A DNA stretch of 64,000 nucleotides, taken from contig NZ_CP010951.1 in assembly GCF_001580455.1 (NCBI RefSeq), positions 1,736,001 through 1,800,000 on the forward strand, written 5' to 3'. This DNA is from Ramlibacter tataouinensis (lineage in GTDB: Bacteria; Pseudomonadota; Gammaproteobacteria; Burkholderiales; Burkholderiaceae_C). Below the pieces are notes generated by a model, which did not search any database, was not told the DNA's origin, and saw only the letters and a program-made list of their open reading frames with translations. Shown here piece after piece: positions 14,143-23,111 of the stretch; positions within the stretch are counted from its first letter, which is position 1; every line of letters begins with the position of its first letter. Position numbers and translations under genes: made by a program.

Positions 14143-16467
14143 TCAAGCGGTGAGGGCGGTCCAGACCTTGGGCGGCGTGAGCGGCATCTGCAGCTCGCGC
14201 GCCTGCTGCACGCGGCCGGCGCGGGCGAAGGCGTCGGCCACCGCGTTGACGATGCAGGGCGTGGCGCCGATGGTGCCGAGTTCGCCCACGCCCTTCACGC
14301 CCAGCGGGTTGTTGGTGCAGGGCACCGAGGTGTCCATCTCGTTGACCAGCTCGCAGGCGATGATGTCGGCGCGCGGCGCCGCGTAGTCCATCAGCGTGCC
14401 GGTGAGCAGCTGGCCGCTGTCGGCGTCGTAGACCACGCCTTCGCACAGGGCCTGGCCCATGCCCTGCACCACGCCGCCATCGAGCTGGCCGCGCACGATC
14501 ATGGGGTTCACCACGCGGCCGACGTCGTTGACGCTGGCATAGCGCACCACCTGCACCTCGCCGGTGGCCGGATCGATCTCCACCTCGCTGGTGTGGCAGC
14601 CGTTGGGCCAGCTCGGCCCAGCCACCGCGCTGGTGCTCTCGACATGGATGCGCTGGCCGTCCTGCCGGGCCGCCAGCTCGAACAGGCCGATGCCGAGGTC
14701 CGTGCCCTTCACCATGAAGCGCCCGGCGCGGTAGTCGAGGTCGGCGGCAGCGGCTTCCAGCGCCCGCGCCGCCAGGGCGCGCGCCTGGTCCAGCGTCTTG
14801 TTCGAGCCGATGGCCAGCGCCGAGCCGCCGGTGAAAATGGAGCGCGAACCGGCGCTGCCGAAGCCGTCGCCGCGGTCGGTGTCGCCCAGCACCACCTTGA
14901 CCTGCTCCAGCGGCACGCCGAACACATCGACCACCAGCTGCGCCAGCGTGGTGGCAATGCCCTGGCCCATCTGGTTGACCGCCGAGAACACCTCGATGAT
15001 GCCGTCGGCGCGCACGGTGACGGTGACGCGCTCCTCGAGCACCATGCCGCCGGTCCATTCGAGGAAGGTGGCGATGCCCTGGCCGCGCAGCCGGCCCGCT
15101 GCCCGGCTGGCCGCGGCGCGCGCCTCGAAGCCCTGCCAGTCGGCCAGTGCCAACGTCTGGTCCATGATCTTCTCGAACGCACCGACGTCGTACTCCTGGC
15201 CCATGGGATTGCGGTAGGGCATCTGCGCCGGCTGGATGAAGTTGCGCCGCCGCAGCTCGACGCGGTCGATGCCGGTCTGGCGCGCCGCCTCGTCCATCAG
15301 GCGCTCCATGCTGTAGATCGCTTCGGGCCGGCCGGCGCCGCGGTACGGCCCGGTGGGCGCGCTATGGGTGAGCACCGCCTGCAGGTGGAAGTCGATCGCC
15401 GGCACGTGGTAGACGCTGGTCTGCACCCAGGGGCCGATCATCAGCTGGATCGCCACGCCGGCGCCGGTCGCGTAGGCGCCGACATTGGCGCGCGAGCGCA
15501 GCCGCAGGCCGAGGATCCGGCCGTCGGCATCGAGCGCCAGCTGCGCGTCGCTGCGCAGGTCGCGCCCGTGCGAGGTCGACAGGAACTCCTCGCTGCGCTC
15601 GGACACCCACTTGACCGGGCGCTTGAGCTGCCAGGCGGCCCAGGCGGCGGCCGCGTCCTCGGGGTACATGCCGGTCTTCATGCCGAAGCCGCCGCCGACG
15701 TCGCCGACAAGCACGCGCAGTTGCTCACGCTTCAGCCCCAGCACGTCCTGCAGGCTGTTGCGCACGCCCGAGGGCATCTGCGTGCTCATGCGCAGTGTCA
15801 GGCGCCCGTCATCGGCAATGAACGCCAGCACCGTGCGCGGCTCGATCGCCAGCGCCGCCAGCCGCTGGTTGACGATGGACAGCTGCACCACGTGGGCGGC
15901 GCGCGCGAAGGCCCGGTCACAGGCGCCGGCGTTGCCATGATGGGATTCGGCGCAGATGTTGTCCGGCGCCTCGGCGCACAGGGCCGGCGCCCCGGCCGCC
16001 GTGGCAGCGGCGACGGTAACCGCATGCGGCAGCGCTTCGTAGTCGATCGCGATCGCTTCCGCCGCATCCTTGGCCTGCTGCACGGTGTCGGCGACCACCG
16101 CCGCCACCGCCTCGCCCACGTAGCGCACCTGCCCCAGCGCCAGCACGCGGCGCGCCGGCGTGGCCCCGGGCGTGCTGTCGGGCCGCTTGAAGCCGGTGGT
16201 GCCGGCCAGGGGCTGCAGGCCATCGGCCTCGAGCTGCTCGCCGGTCAGCACCAGCCGCACGCCCGGCATGGCGCGCGCGGACCGGGTGTCGATCGACGCG
16301 ATGCGCGCATGCGGATGCGGCGAGCGCAGGAACACGATGGACAGCTGGCCCTCGGGCACCACGTCGTCGGTGTACTGTCCCTCGCCGCGCAGCAGGCCAT
16401 CGTCCTCGATGCGCCGCACCGATTGCCCGCTGCCGAAGCGCTGGGCCAAGTCTTCAGGTTGAGTCAT
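14143..16467 (-). CDS. xanthine dehydrogenase-family molybdopterin-binding subunit (CoxL-like), solitary
   Basis: A 774-residue large subunit of the molybdenum hydroxylase family. The order is RFGSGQSVRRIEDDGLLRGEG at the N-terminus (aldehyde oxidase a/b hammerhead), then molybdopterin regions including GDVGGGFGMKTGMYPED and TGPYRGAGRPEAIY. The near-terminal GVGELGTIGATPCIVNA contains the catalytic Glu that activates the Mo-bound water. The active loop is PYRGAGRPEA rather than the CSFR loop of true CO dehydrogenase, so CO oxidation is not supported; aldehyde or N-heterocycle hydroxylation is more likely. No FAD or 2Fe-2S subunit gene is adjacent on either side, which is unusual. It lies 74 bp downstream of the PNPOx-GAF gene. 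Confidence 0.9.
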   Translation of the reverse strand: MTQPEDLAQRFGSGQSVRRIEDDGLLRGEGQYTDDVVPEGQLSIVFLRSPHPHARIASIDTRSARAMPGVRLVLTGEQLEADGLQPLAGTTGFKRPDSTPGATPARRVLALGQVRYVGEAVAAVVADTVQQAKDAAEAIAIDYEALPHAVTVAAATAAGAPALCAEAPDNICAESHHGNAGACDRAFARAAHVVQLSIVNQRLAALAIEPRTVLAFIADDGRLTLRMSTQMPSGVRNSLQDVLGLKREQLRVLVGDVGGGFGMKTGMYPEDAAAAWAAWQLKRPVKWVSERSEEFLSTSHGRDLRSDAQLALDADGRILGLRLRSRANVGAYATGAGVAIQLMIGPWVQTSVYHVPAIDFHLQAVLTHSAPTGPYRGAGRPEAIYSMERLMDEAARQTGIDRVELRRRNFIQPAQMPYRNPMGQEYDVGAFEKIMDQTLALADWQGFEARAAASRAAGRLRGQGIATFLEWTGGMVLEERVTVTVRADGIIEVFSAVNQMGQGIATTLAQLVVDVFGVPLEQVKVVLGDTDRGDGFGSAGSRSIFTGGSALAIGSNKTLDQARALAARALEAAAADLDYRAGRFMVKGTDLGIGLFELAARQDGQRIHVESTSAVAGPSWPNGCHTSEVEIDPATGEVQVVRYASVNDVGRVVNPMIVRGQLDGGVVQGMGQALCEGVVYDADSGQLLTGTLMDYAAPRADIIACELVNEMDTSVPCTNNPLGVKGVGELGTIGATPCIVNAVADAFARAGRVQQARELQMPLTPPKVWTALTA

Positions 16468-16541
16468 CTTCAGGCACCGAAAAAATTCCACCTCACTGTG
16501 CCAGCAATCGGAAATGCCTGCGGGCAGCCGGCCCGGCGGAC

Positions 16542-17879
16542 TCAGGCGACTTCGGTGAGGCTCACCGGCCGGGTCAGCGCCAGCCGGAAGCGGCCGCGCC
16601 CGGTCTTCTCGATGCGCAGGTGGGGCCCGTGCTCGTCCAGCCGCCGGCGCAGCAGCACCAGGCGCGCCTCCAGGTTGTCGCCGACGTCCGGCAGGCCGAT
16701 CGCCGCATCGAGCCGCAGTTCGCGGTTGGAAAAGTCGCAGCGGCCCTGCGCGTGCTCCTTCAGCAGCTTCCACAGGATGGCGCCGGCCACCCCCTTGATC
16801 AGGTACTCGCCTCCGATGAAGATGCTGCCGTTGCTGGCGAAGCGCCGGACCTGCAGCGGCTCGCCGCTGGCGCTGGGGCGCGGCGGCGCGGCGGGCGCCG
16901 CCTCCGGCGCCTCGCTGCCGGCCTGCAGCAGGTCGATGGCAGCGCCCAGGTGGCCGGCCATCGCCACCAGCATGTCCTCGTCCTCGAAGCCGAACACCAT
17001 GTCGCGCGGGCTTTCGACGAACAGCACGCCGAGCAGCCGGCCCGCCGACATCACCGGCACCGCCAGCTGGCTGTGCGGCTCCTTGAGCCCCGGGTAGGGG
17101 ATCTCCGGTCCGGCCGCGGCGTCGGGCGCGCTGCCTTCGAGGCTGCTGCGCATGGCCTGGCTGTACAGGTAGGCGTTGGTCATGTGCATGATGCGCACCG
17201 GCGTGCGCTCGCGCGCGGCCATCCCGATCACCCCTTGCCCCAGGCCGATCTCCGAACCCACGCCCGAGGTCGGGTAGCCGCAGCTGGCCACCGTGTAGAG
17301 CCGCTGCCCGGCGCCGTCGAGCATCAGCACTATGGCGTGGCGCACCTCCATGAAGTCGGTGAGCGTCGCCAGCACCGCGTTGAGCGCTTCGTCCAGCGAG
17401 GTGCCGCGCGCCAGCCGCTCGCTGCAACGGCGCGCGGCAGCGAGCATGCCGCCGCGCGCCGGCGGCGCCGGCATCGGCTCGCCCGCCAGCGCCTCGATCC
17501 GTTCGACCGCGTAAATGTCGGAGCCGAGCAGGCGGAACACGTCCTGCATGCCGGTGTGCGAGGCGATGCCGGCCAGCTGCGCCTTCATGCCCTCGAACAG
17601 CGGCCCCTCGGTCTCGGTGCGCAGGTAGCGCAGGTGCAGCCGGTAGTACGCCGCCGTCTGCGGATGCAGCAGCAGCACCGTGGCGTACGGGTTGGCCAGG
17701 ATGTTCTGCCGCGTCTTGTTGAAGAACTGGAAGGACAGCGCCACATGGCGCTCGTCCACGTAGTACACCTGAGAGATGTAGGCGACGTTGGGCGTGCCGT
17801 CGGCGGCGCAGGTGGCCATCACCGCGGGGATCACGCCCTCCAGGCAGGGCCGGATGTCGCACAGCTGCGGCCCGTTCAC
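16542..17879 (-). CDS. PNPOx-fold, GAF and winged-helix-like multidomain protein
   Basis: A 445-residue protein with three regions. Residues of about 10-135 resemble a pyridoxamine-5'-phosphate-oxidase-like split barrel (IPAVMATCAADGTPNVAYISQVYYVD, then FFNKTRQNILANPYATVLL). Residues 150-320 are a GAF domain (SLDEALNAVLATLTDFMEV, AVPVMSAGRLLGVLFVES). From about residue 350 the C-terminus resembles a winged helix (ILWKLLKEHAQGRCDFSNREL, LEARLVLLRRRLDEHG, then a basic RIEKTGRGRFRL wing). The GTG start overlaps the previous TGA by four bases (GTGA), which decides the start. It could be a one-component sensor-regulator binding flavin or another cofactor; the ligand is unknown. Confidence 0.8.
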   Translation of the reverse strand: MNGPQLCDIRPCLEGVIPAVMATCAADGTPNVAYISQVYYVDERHVALSFQFFNKTRQNILANPYATVLLLHPQTAAYYRLHLRYLRTETEGPLFEGMKAQLAGIASHTGMQDVFRLLGSDIYAVERIEALAGEPMPAPPARGGMLAAARRCSERLARGTSLDEALNAVLATLTDFMEVRHAIVLMLDGAGQRLYTVASCGYPTSGVGSEIGLGQGVIGMAARERTPVRIMHMTNAYLYSQAMRSSLEGSAPDAAAGPEIPYPGLKEPHSQLAVPVMSAGRLLGVLFVESPRDMVFGFEDEDMLVAMAGHLGAAIDLLQAGSEAPEAAPAAPPRPSASGEPLQVRRFASNGSIFIGGEYLIKGVAGAILWKLLKEHAQGRCDFSNRELRLDAAIGLPDVGDNLEARLVLLRRRLDEHGPHLRIEKTGRGRFRLALTRPVSLTEVA

Positions 17880-18364
17880 GGCTGGCCTCCCAGCGCGGCG
17901 CCGGCCTTGGGGCCCGGGGTCTGGTCGAAAGCCTGGTCCGGCGTGAAGCTGACCGCCACCAGGTCCTCGATGCGATGGGCAAGCATCGCGCGCGCCATGC
18001 GCGGGGCATGGCCGACCGACTGCACCGCGCGCTCCATGGAGGCGAGGTAGCGCGCCAGCACCGCCTCGTCGGCGGCCACGGCGTTGCGCAGGGTCGCGCG
18101 CGTTGCCTTGAGCTGCATCGCGCGGTGCGAGAGCGGCTCGCTGACCACCACCGCCACGTGGCCGTTGGCGCTGAGATCCAGCACCAGCTGGCCCGCCTGT
18201 TCGCGCGAGACGAACACGGTGATCCGACCGGCCGCCAGGTCCAGGTCCAGGCCCAATCCGCGCATCACGCTGGGGCGCATGCGTGCATCGCGCGAGGCGA
18301 CGTGCACCGACACGCCGCGCCCCACCATGTCGACCAGCGCGGCCGGGATCGGCGGGACGCTCAT
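17876..18364 (-). CDS. pyridoxamine 5'-phosphate oxidase family protein
   Basis: A 162-residue small split-barrel protein of the PNPOx-like type: PAALVDMVGRGVSVHVASRDARMRPSVMRG at the N-terminus, then RITVFVSREQAGQLVLDLSANGHVAVVV. These barrels bind flavin, heme or F420 in different subfamilies. The ATG overlaps the TGA of the ABC permease gene by four bases, and its own stop overlaps the GTG of the next gene by four, so three proteins are translationally coupled. True pyridoxine oxidase (PdxH) is longer and has other motifs, so vitamin B6 synthesis is not implied. A second PNPOx-like domain is found in the next gene. Confidence 0.8.
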   Translation of the reverse strand: MSVPPIPAALVDMVGRGVSVHVASRDARMRPSVMRGLGLDLDLAAGRITVFVSREQAGQLVLDLSANGHVAVVVSEPLSHRAMQLKATRATLRNAVAADEAVLARYLASMERAVQSVGHAPRMARAMLAHRIEDLVAVSFTPDQAFDQTPGPKAGAALGGQP

Positions 18365-19173
18365 GCCCGGAACCGCCGGCGGGTGAGCGCCAGCGCCACC
18401 CAGAATGCGCCCACCGCGTAGGCGGCCAGCACCAGCGCATGCCGCAGCGGCTGCGCCGGCCACTGGTCCATGAACATGGGCCGCACCAGCTCCACCGCGT
18501 TGGTCAGCGGCAGCCAGTCGGAGAACGCGCGCAGCGGCACCGGCAACTGATCGCGTGGAAAGAACACCCCGGACAGGAACATCATGGGCGTGAGGAACAG
18601 CGTGAAGTAGTAGGTGAAGAAATCGTAGTTCTTCGCCAGCGCATTGAAAATCAGGGCAATGCAGGAGAAGGCGATGCCCACGCCCAGCAGCACCGGCCAG
18701 GCGGCCAGCAGCTTGGGGCTGTGGCTGATGTCCAGCACCAGCATCACGCCCAGGATGGCGGTGACGGTGAACAGGGCCTTGAAGGCCGCCCACAGCATCT
18801 CGGCCAGCACGATGTTGTCCAGGTTGACCGGCGCGTTCATGATGCCGTCCCAGGTCTTTTGCACGTGCATGCGCGAGAACGCCGAGTACAGCGCCTCGAA
18901 CGAGGCCGCATTCATCGCGCTCATGCAGATCGAGCCGCTGGCCAGGAACAGGATATAGGGCACCTCGACCCCGGCCAGGCGCACGCTGCCCACCAGCGCG
19001 CCCATGCCGTAGCCGAAGGCCACCAGCCACATCAGCGGCTCGGCGATGTTGCCCACCAGGCTGGGGATGGCCAGCTTGCGCCAGACCAGCAGGTTGCGCA
19101 GGAACACCGGCCACCAGCGCAGCGACAGGTCGGGGACGCGCCAGATGGAAGGGGCGATCAATACATCGTTCAT
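18361..19173 (-). CDS. ABC-2 type exporter permease (NodJ family)
   Basis: A 270-residue membrane protein with about six predicted helices: LASGSICMSAMNAASFEAL (ABC-2 motif), NAPVNLDNIVLAEMLWAAFKA, YYFTLFLTPMMFLSGVFFPRDQLP (the ABC-2 signature region) and a final VLAAYAVGAFWVALAL. The family includes the Nod factor exporter permease NodJ; in non-rhizobial bacteria the substrate is unknown. Its partner ATPase gene lies about 100 bp upstream on the same strand, separated by a repetitive palindromic stretch. Downstream it is coupled by ATGA to the PNPOx gene. Confidence 0.93.
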   Translation of the reverse strand: MNDVLIAPSIWRVPDLSLRWWPVFLRNLLVWRKLAIPSLVGNIAEPLMWLVAFGYGMGALVGSVRLAGVEVPYILFLASGSICMSAMNAASFEALYSAFSRMHVQKTWDGIMNAPVNLDNIVLAEMLWAAFKALFTVTAILGVMLVLDISHSPKLLAAWPVLLGVGIAFSCIALIFNALAKNYDFFTYYFTLFLTPMMFLSGVFFPRDQLPVPLRAFSDWLPLTNAVELVRPMFMDQWPAQPLRHALVLAAYAVGAFWVALALTRRRFRA

Positions 19174-19176
19174 GTC

Positions 19177-19272
19177 AGCCTCCGCAGGTCAGCCTCCGCC
19201 GAGCCGCCTCAAGGAGGCTGAGGCCCCCTCGGGGGGCAGCGTAGTACACGAAGTGACAAGCGTGGGGGCCAT
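19177..19272. repeat. GC-rich intergenic repeat with palindromes
   Basis: The gap between the exporter ATPase and permease genes holds AGCCTCC direct repeats, the palindrome GCCTCAAGGAGGC, a CCCCCTCGGGGGG hairpin and a tail reading GAAGTGACAAGCGTGGGGGCC followed by a run of seven T. It has no sensible coding content. I recall similar blocks between Comamonadaceae genes, but the copy number here was not checked. It separates two subunits of one transporter, so it may modulate their relative expression. Confidence 0.5.
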
Positions 19273-19277
19273 TTTTT

Positions 19278-20201
<924 letters not shown>

Positions 20202-20203
20202 TC

Positions 20204-20323
20204 GAAAACCTTGGCCCTCCAGGGTGCGGTGCTATGGGCCTTCGGAGCGGCCGGGCGGCTCATGAAAACCTTCGCCCTCCGGGCTGCGGTGCTATGAGCC
20301 TTCGGAGCGGCCGGGCGGCTCAT
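20204..20323. repeat. tandem 60-bp palindromic repeat (two units)
   Basis: Two consecutive 60-bp units, 20204-20263 and 20264-20323, match at 56 of 60 positions. Each contains GCCCTCC(A/G)GG-type and ATGAGCC/GGCTCAT arms that can form hairpins. A second tandem pair of the same family lies at 44859-44981. The array fills the gap between the divergent exporter ATPase and psd genes and starts 2 bp upstream of the ATPase start codon. Chance open frames through it have no support as genes. Confidence 0.85.
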
Positions 20324-20419
20324 GGGCGGTGCTGCTATTGTGTCGCACCCTTGGCGTCTGCGCGGCAGCTGCCGCCGTCCGGTCACCGCTAGAATTTTTC
20401 CCTTCATCAGTCGCACCTC

Positions 20420-21283
20420 ATGTCCACCCGCCTCGCCGTCGCGCCGCAGTACCTCCTTCCCAAGCGGCTGCTGACGCAGGTGATGGGGCTGCTGGCGCGC
20501 TGGCACGGCGGCGCGATCACGCGCTGGGCGATCCGCAAGTTCATCGCGCGCTACAAGGTGAACATGGCCGAGGCGGCCGACCCGCGCGTCGAGAGCTACG
20601 CCACCTTCAACGAGTTCTTCACCCGCCCGCTGCGCCCCGGCACGCGCACCATCGCCGATGCGCCCTTCGTCTGCCCGGTGGACGCCGCCATCAGCCAGTT
20701 CGGGCCGATCGAGCACGACCAGATCTTCCAGGCCAAGGGCCACAGCTACTCGACGCGCGCGCTGGTCGGCGGCGATGCGCAACTCGCGCAGCAGTTCGAC
20801 CACGGCCACTTCGCCACGCTGTACCTCGCGCCCAAGGATTACCACCGCATCCACATGCCCTGCGACGGCGTGCTCAAGCGGATGATCTACGTGCCGGGCG
20901 ACCTGTTCTCGGTGAATCCGCTCACCGCGCGCCACGTGCCCGGCCTGTTCGCACGCAACGAACGCGTGGTCTGCGTGTTCGACACCGAGTACGGCCCCTT
21001 CGTCAACGTGCTGGTGGGCGCCACCATCGTCGGCAGCATGGCCACCGTGTGGCACGGCGTGGTCAACCCGCCGCGCACCGGCCACGTCCGCGAGTGGCGC
21101 TACGACGGCAAGGACATCCGCCTGGCCAAGGGCGACGAGATGGGCCGCTTCCTGCTCGGCTCCACGGTCGTGATGCTGTTCCCGCAGAACGTCGTCACCT
21201 TCAACGCCGACTGGGCGCCGACCCACCCGGTCAAGCTGGGCGAAGCGATGGCGACCTTCGCCGGCGCCGAGAGCGTGATCTAG
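20420..21283 (+). CDS. psd: phosphatidylserine decarboxylase proenzyme
   Basis: A 287-residue proenzyme that converts phosphatidylserine to phosphatidylethanolamine at the inner membrane. The self-cleavage motif L-G-S-T lies near residue 248 (GRFLLGSTVVMLFP); the Ser becomes the pyruvoyl group of the small alpha chain. Other marks are the ESYATFNEFFTRPLRPGTR motif, the catalytic-site YLAPKDYHRIHMPCDG and PGDLFSVNPLTARHVPGLFARNERV. Length and motifs match the short proteobacterial Psd class. The ATG follows a CATCAG leader without a strong Shine-Dalgarno. It is monocistronic, with hairpins beyond its stop. Confidence 0.96.
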   Translation: MSTRLAVAPQYLLPKRLLTQVMGLLARWHGGAITRWAIRKFIARYKVNMAEAADPRVESYATFNEFFTRPLRPGTRTIADAPFVCPVDAAISQFGPIEHDQIFQAKGHSYSTRALVGGDAQLAQQFDHGHFATLYLAPKDYHRIHMPCDGVLKRMIYVPGDLFSVNPLTARHVPGLFARNERVVCVFDTEYGPFVNVLVGATIVGSMATVWHGVVNPPRTGHVREWRYDGKDIRLAKGDEMGRFLLGSTVVMLFPQNVVTFNADWAPTHPVKLGEAMATFAGAESVI

Positions 21284-21394
21284 GCTTCATCTCAAGACTC
21301 GCTCGATGCTGGCACCCGCCCCGGCGGGTACGGCAAGCACCAAGTCCCCGCAGGGGCAGCGTCCGCGCGTAGTAACACGCAGCGCGGGCACCTC

Positions 21395-21472
21395 ATGAGG
21401 CCGGGTCCGGCTTCGCCGGTCCGGCCTCATCAAATCGAACCACTCGAAAAACGCGCCAGCGTTTTTCGAGTG
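21395..21472. terminator. two intergenic hairpins between converging psd and amn
   Basis: Hairpin one (21395-21430) pairs ATGAGGCCGG with CCGGCCTCAT around a TTCG-containing centre. Hairpin two (21441-21472) has a perfect 14-bp stem with a 4-base loop and internal A/T runs, and it ends 2 bp before the amn stop codon. The T run lies within the stem rather than after it, so these are not textbook terminators, but their position between converging genes fits bidirectional termination. Confidence 0.5.
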
Positions 21473-21474
21473 AA

Positions 21475-22968
21475 TCATTGAAATGCGACTTCGTCGAAGC
21501 TGCGCAGCTTGCGGCTGTGCAGCCGCTGGCTGCCTTGTGATCTGAGGATCTCGATGGCGCGCATGCCGATGCGCAGGTGCTGGTCGACGCGCTGGCGGTA
21601 GAACTCGTTGGCCATGCCGGGCAGCTTGATCTCGCCGTGCAGCGGGCGGTCGCTGACGCACAGCAGGGTGCCGTAGGGCACGCGGAAGCGGAAGCCGTTG
21701 GCGGCGATGGTGGCGCTTTCCATGTCCAGCGCCACGGCGCGGCTCTGGCTGAAGCGGCGCTGCGGCGTGTTGAAGGGCAGCAGCTCCCAGTTGCGGTTGT
21801 CGGTGCTGGCCACCGTGCCGGTGCGCATGATGCGCTTCAGGTCGGCACCCTTGAAGCCGGTGACATCGGCGACGGCGTGTTCCAGCGCGAGCTGGATCTC
21901 GGCCAGCGCCGGGATCGGCACCCACAGCGGCAGGTCCTCGTCCAGCACATGGTCCTCGCGCACGTAGGCGTGCGCCAGCACGTAGTCGCCCAGCTGCTGG
22001 CTGCTGCGCAGGCCCGCGCAGTGGCCCAGCATCATCCAGGCGTGCGGCCGCAGCACCGCGACGTGGTCGGTGATGGTCTTGGCGTTGGCCGGGCCGACGC
22101 CGATGTTGACCATGGTGATGCCGCCGTGCCCCGGCCGGATCAGGTGGTAGGCCGGCATCTGCGGCAGGCGCGGCGGCGCGGCGCCCAGCGCATCGCCTGG
22201 CGCCGACGGCGTGCCGGCGCGCCGGGTCACCACGTTGCCCGGCTCGATGAAGGCGGTGTACTCGCTGGCCGGGTTGGCCATCGCCTCGTGCCCGAGGCGC
22301 ACGAACTCGTCGATGTAGAACTGGTAGTTGGTGAACAGCACGAAGTTCTGGAACCACTCGGGCGCGGTCCCCGTGTAGTGGCGCAGCCGATGCAGCGAAT
22401 AGTCCACCCGGGCCGCGGTGAACAGCGACAGCGGGTAGGACTCCCCGGGAAGGTGCTCCCAGGTGCCGTTGGCAATGCCGTCGTCCATGGCGCCCAGGTC
22501 CGGCAGGTCGAACACGTCACGCATGAGGTGGCGCCGGTCGGGCGACATCACGCCTTCGATGTGGTCGTGCTCGGCGAATGAGAAGTGCACCGGGATCGGC
22601 TGGGTGCTGGTGCCCACTTCCAGGTCCACGCCATGGTTGCGCTGAAGCAGCCGGAATTGCTCCAGGTAGTAGTTCGAATACAGGTCGGGACGCGTGAGCG
22701 TGGTCTCGAAGCGGCCGGCCCCGGACACGAAACCGTAGCTCAAGCCCGAGTTCTCCAGCTCGGCCTGGCGCCGCAACGTATCGATGTGGATGCGCACGAA
22801 GGGATAGCAGGCCCGCACGTGTCCGGGCAGGCTGTCGCCCGCCACGAAGCGCTGCATGGCCTCGCGCAAGTGATTGATCTGCTGGGAATAAATGGCGCGG
22901 ACCTGGGCCAGCGCGCTGTCCGCATCGCTGTGGCGCGTGGGCGCAATAAAGGGCGGCAGATAGGGCAT
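21475..22968 (-). CDS. amn: AMP nucleosidase
   Basis: A roughly 497-residue enzyme that hydrolyses AMP to adenine and ribose 5-phosphate, regulating the adenylate pool. It aligns along its length with E. coli Amn: LSYGFVSGAGRFETTLTRP, RVDYSLHRLRHYTGT, FVLFTNYQFYIDEFVR, MVNIGVGPANAKTI, MLGHCAGLRSSQ and the C-terminal phosphorylase-fold part VALDMESATIAANGFRFRVP. The end reads LHSRKLRSFDE, as in E. coli. ATG codons at 22968, 22977 and 22986 are all possible; none has a clear ribosome-binding site, and I chose the shortest. It is divergent from the small gene at 23112. Confidence 0.95.
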   Translation of the reverse strand: MPYLPPFIAPTRHSDADSALAQVRAIYSQQINHLREAMQRFVAGDSLPGHVRACYPFVRIHIDTLRRQAELENSGLSYGFVSGAGRFETTLTRPDLYSNYYLEQFRLLQRNHGVDLEVGTSTQPIPVHFSFAEHDHIEGVMSPDRRHLMRDVFDLPDLGAMDDGIANGTWEHLPGESYPLSLFTAARVDYSLHRLRHYTGTAPEWFQNFVLFTNYQFYIDEFVRLGHEAMANPASEYTAFIEPGNVVTRRAGTPSAPGDALGAAPPRLPQMPAYHLIRPGHGGITMVNIGVGPANAKTITDHVAVLRPHAWMMLGHCAGLRSSQQLGDYVLAHAYVREDHVLDEDLPLWVPIPALAEIQLALEHAVADVTGFKGADLKRIMRTGTVASTDNRNWELLPFNTPQRRFSQSRAVALDMESATIAANGFRFRVPYGTLLCVSDRPLHGEIKLPGMANEFYRQRVDQHLRIGMRAIEILRSQGSQRLHSRKLRSFDEVAFQ

Positions 22969-23111
22969 GAACACCATTTTGCCCATGCGCGCGGGGCTGC
23001 TGTCGCGCCGGGAAACCGTCCTACAGGGTGTAACGAAAGCCCCTGACGTTACAAAACTGAGCACCCTGCCACATTGGGGGACATCGACATCTGCCCTTCA
23101 GGAGTGAGCGA

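Noticed and set aside
14143..16467. Assignment of the CoxL-like gene as aerobic CO dehydrogenase
   Set aside because: The active-site loop lacks the CSFR-type motif that marks CO dehydrogenase large subunits, and the CoxM and CoxS genes are absent.
16477..16500. Possible sigma-54 promoter (TGGCAC...) upstream of the CoxL-like gene
   Set aside because: The -24 element looks good, but the -12 GC is missing at the required distance, so the site does not meet the sigma-54 consensus.
14143..18009. A continuous minus-strand frame that would fuse CoxL to the product of the upstream region
   Set aside because: Only the last 774 residues match the molybdenum hydroxylase family; the upstream part is out of frame with the well-supported PNPOx-GAF gene and has an arginine-rich composition typical of a shadow frame.
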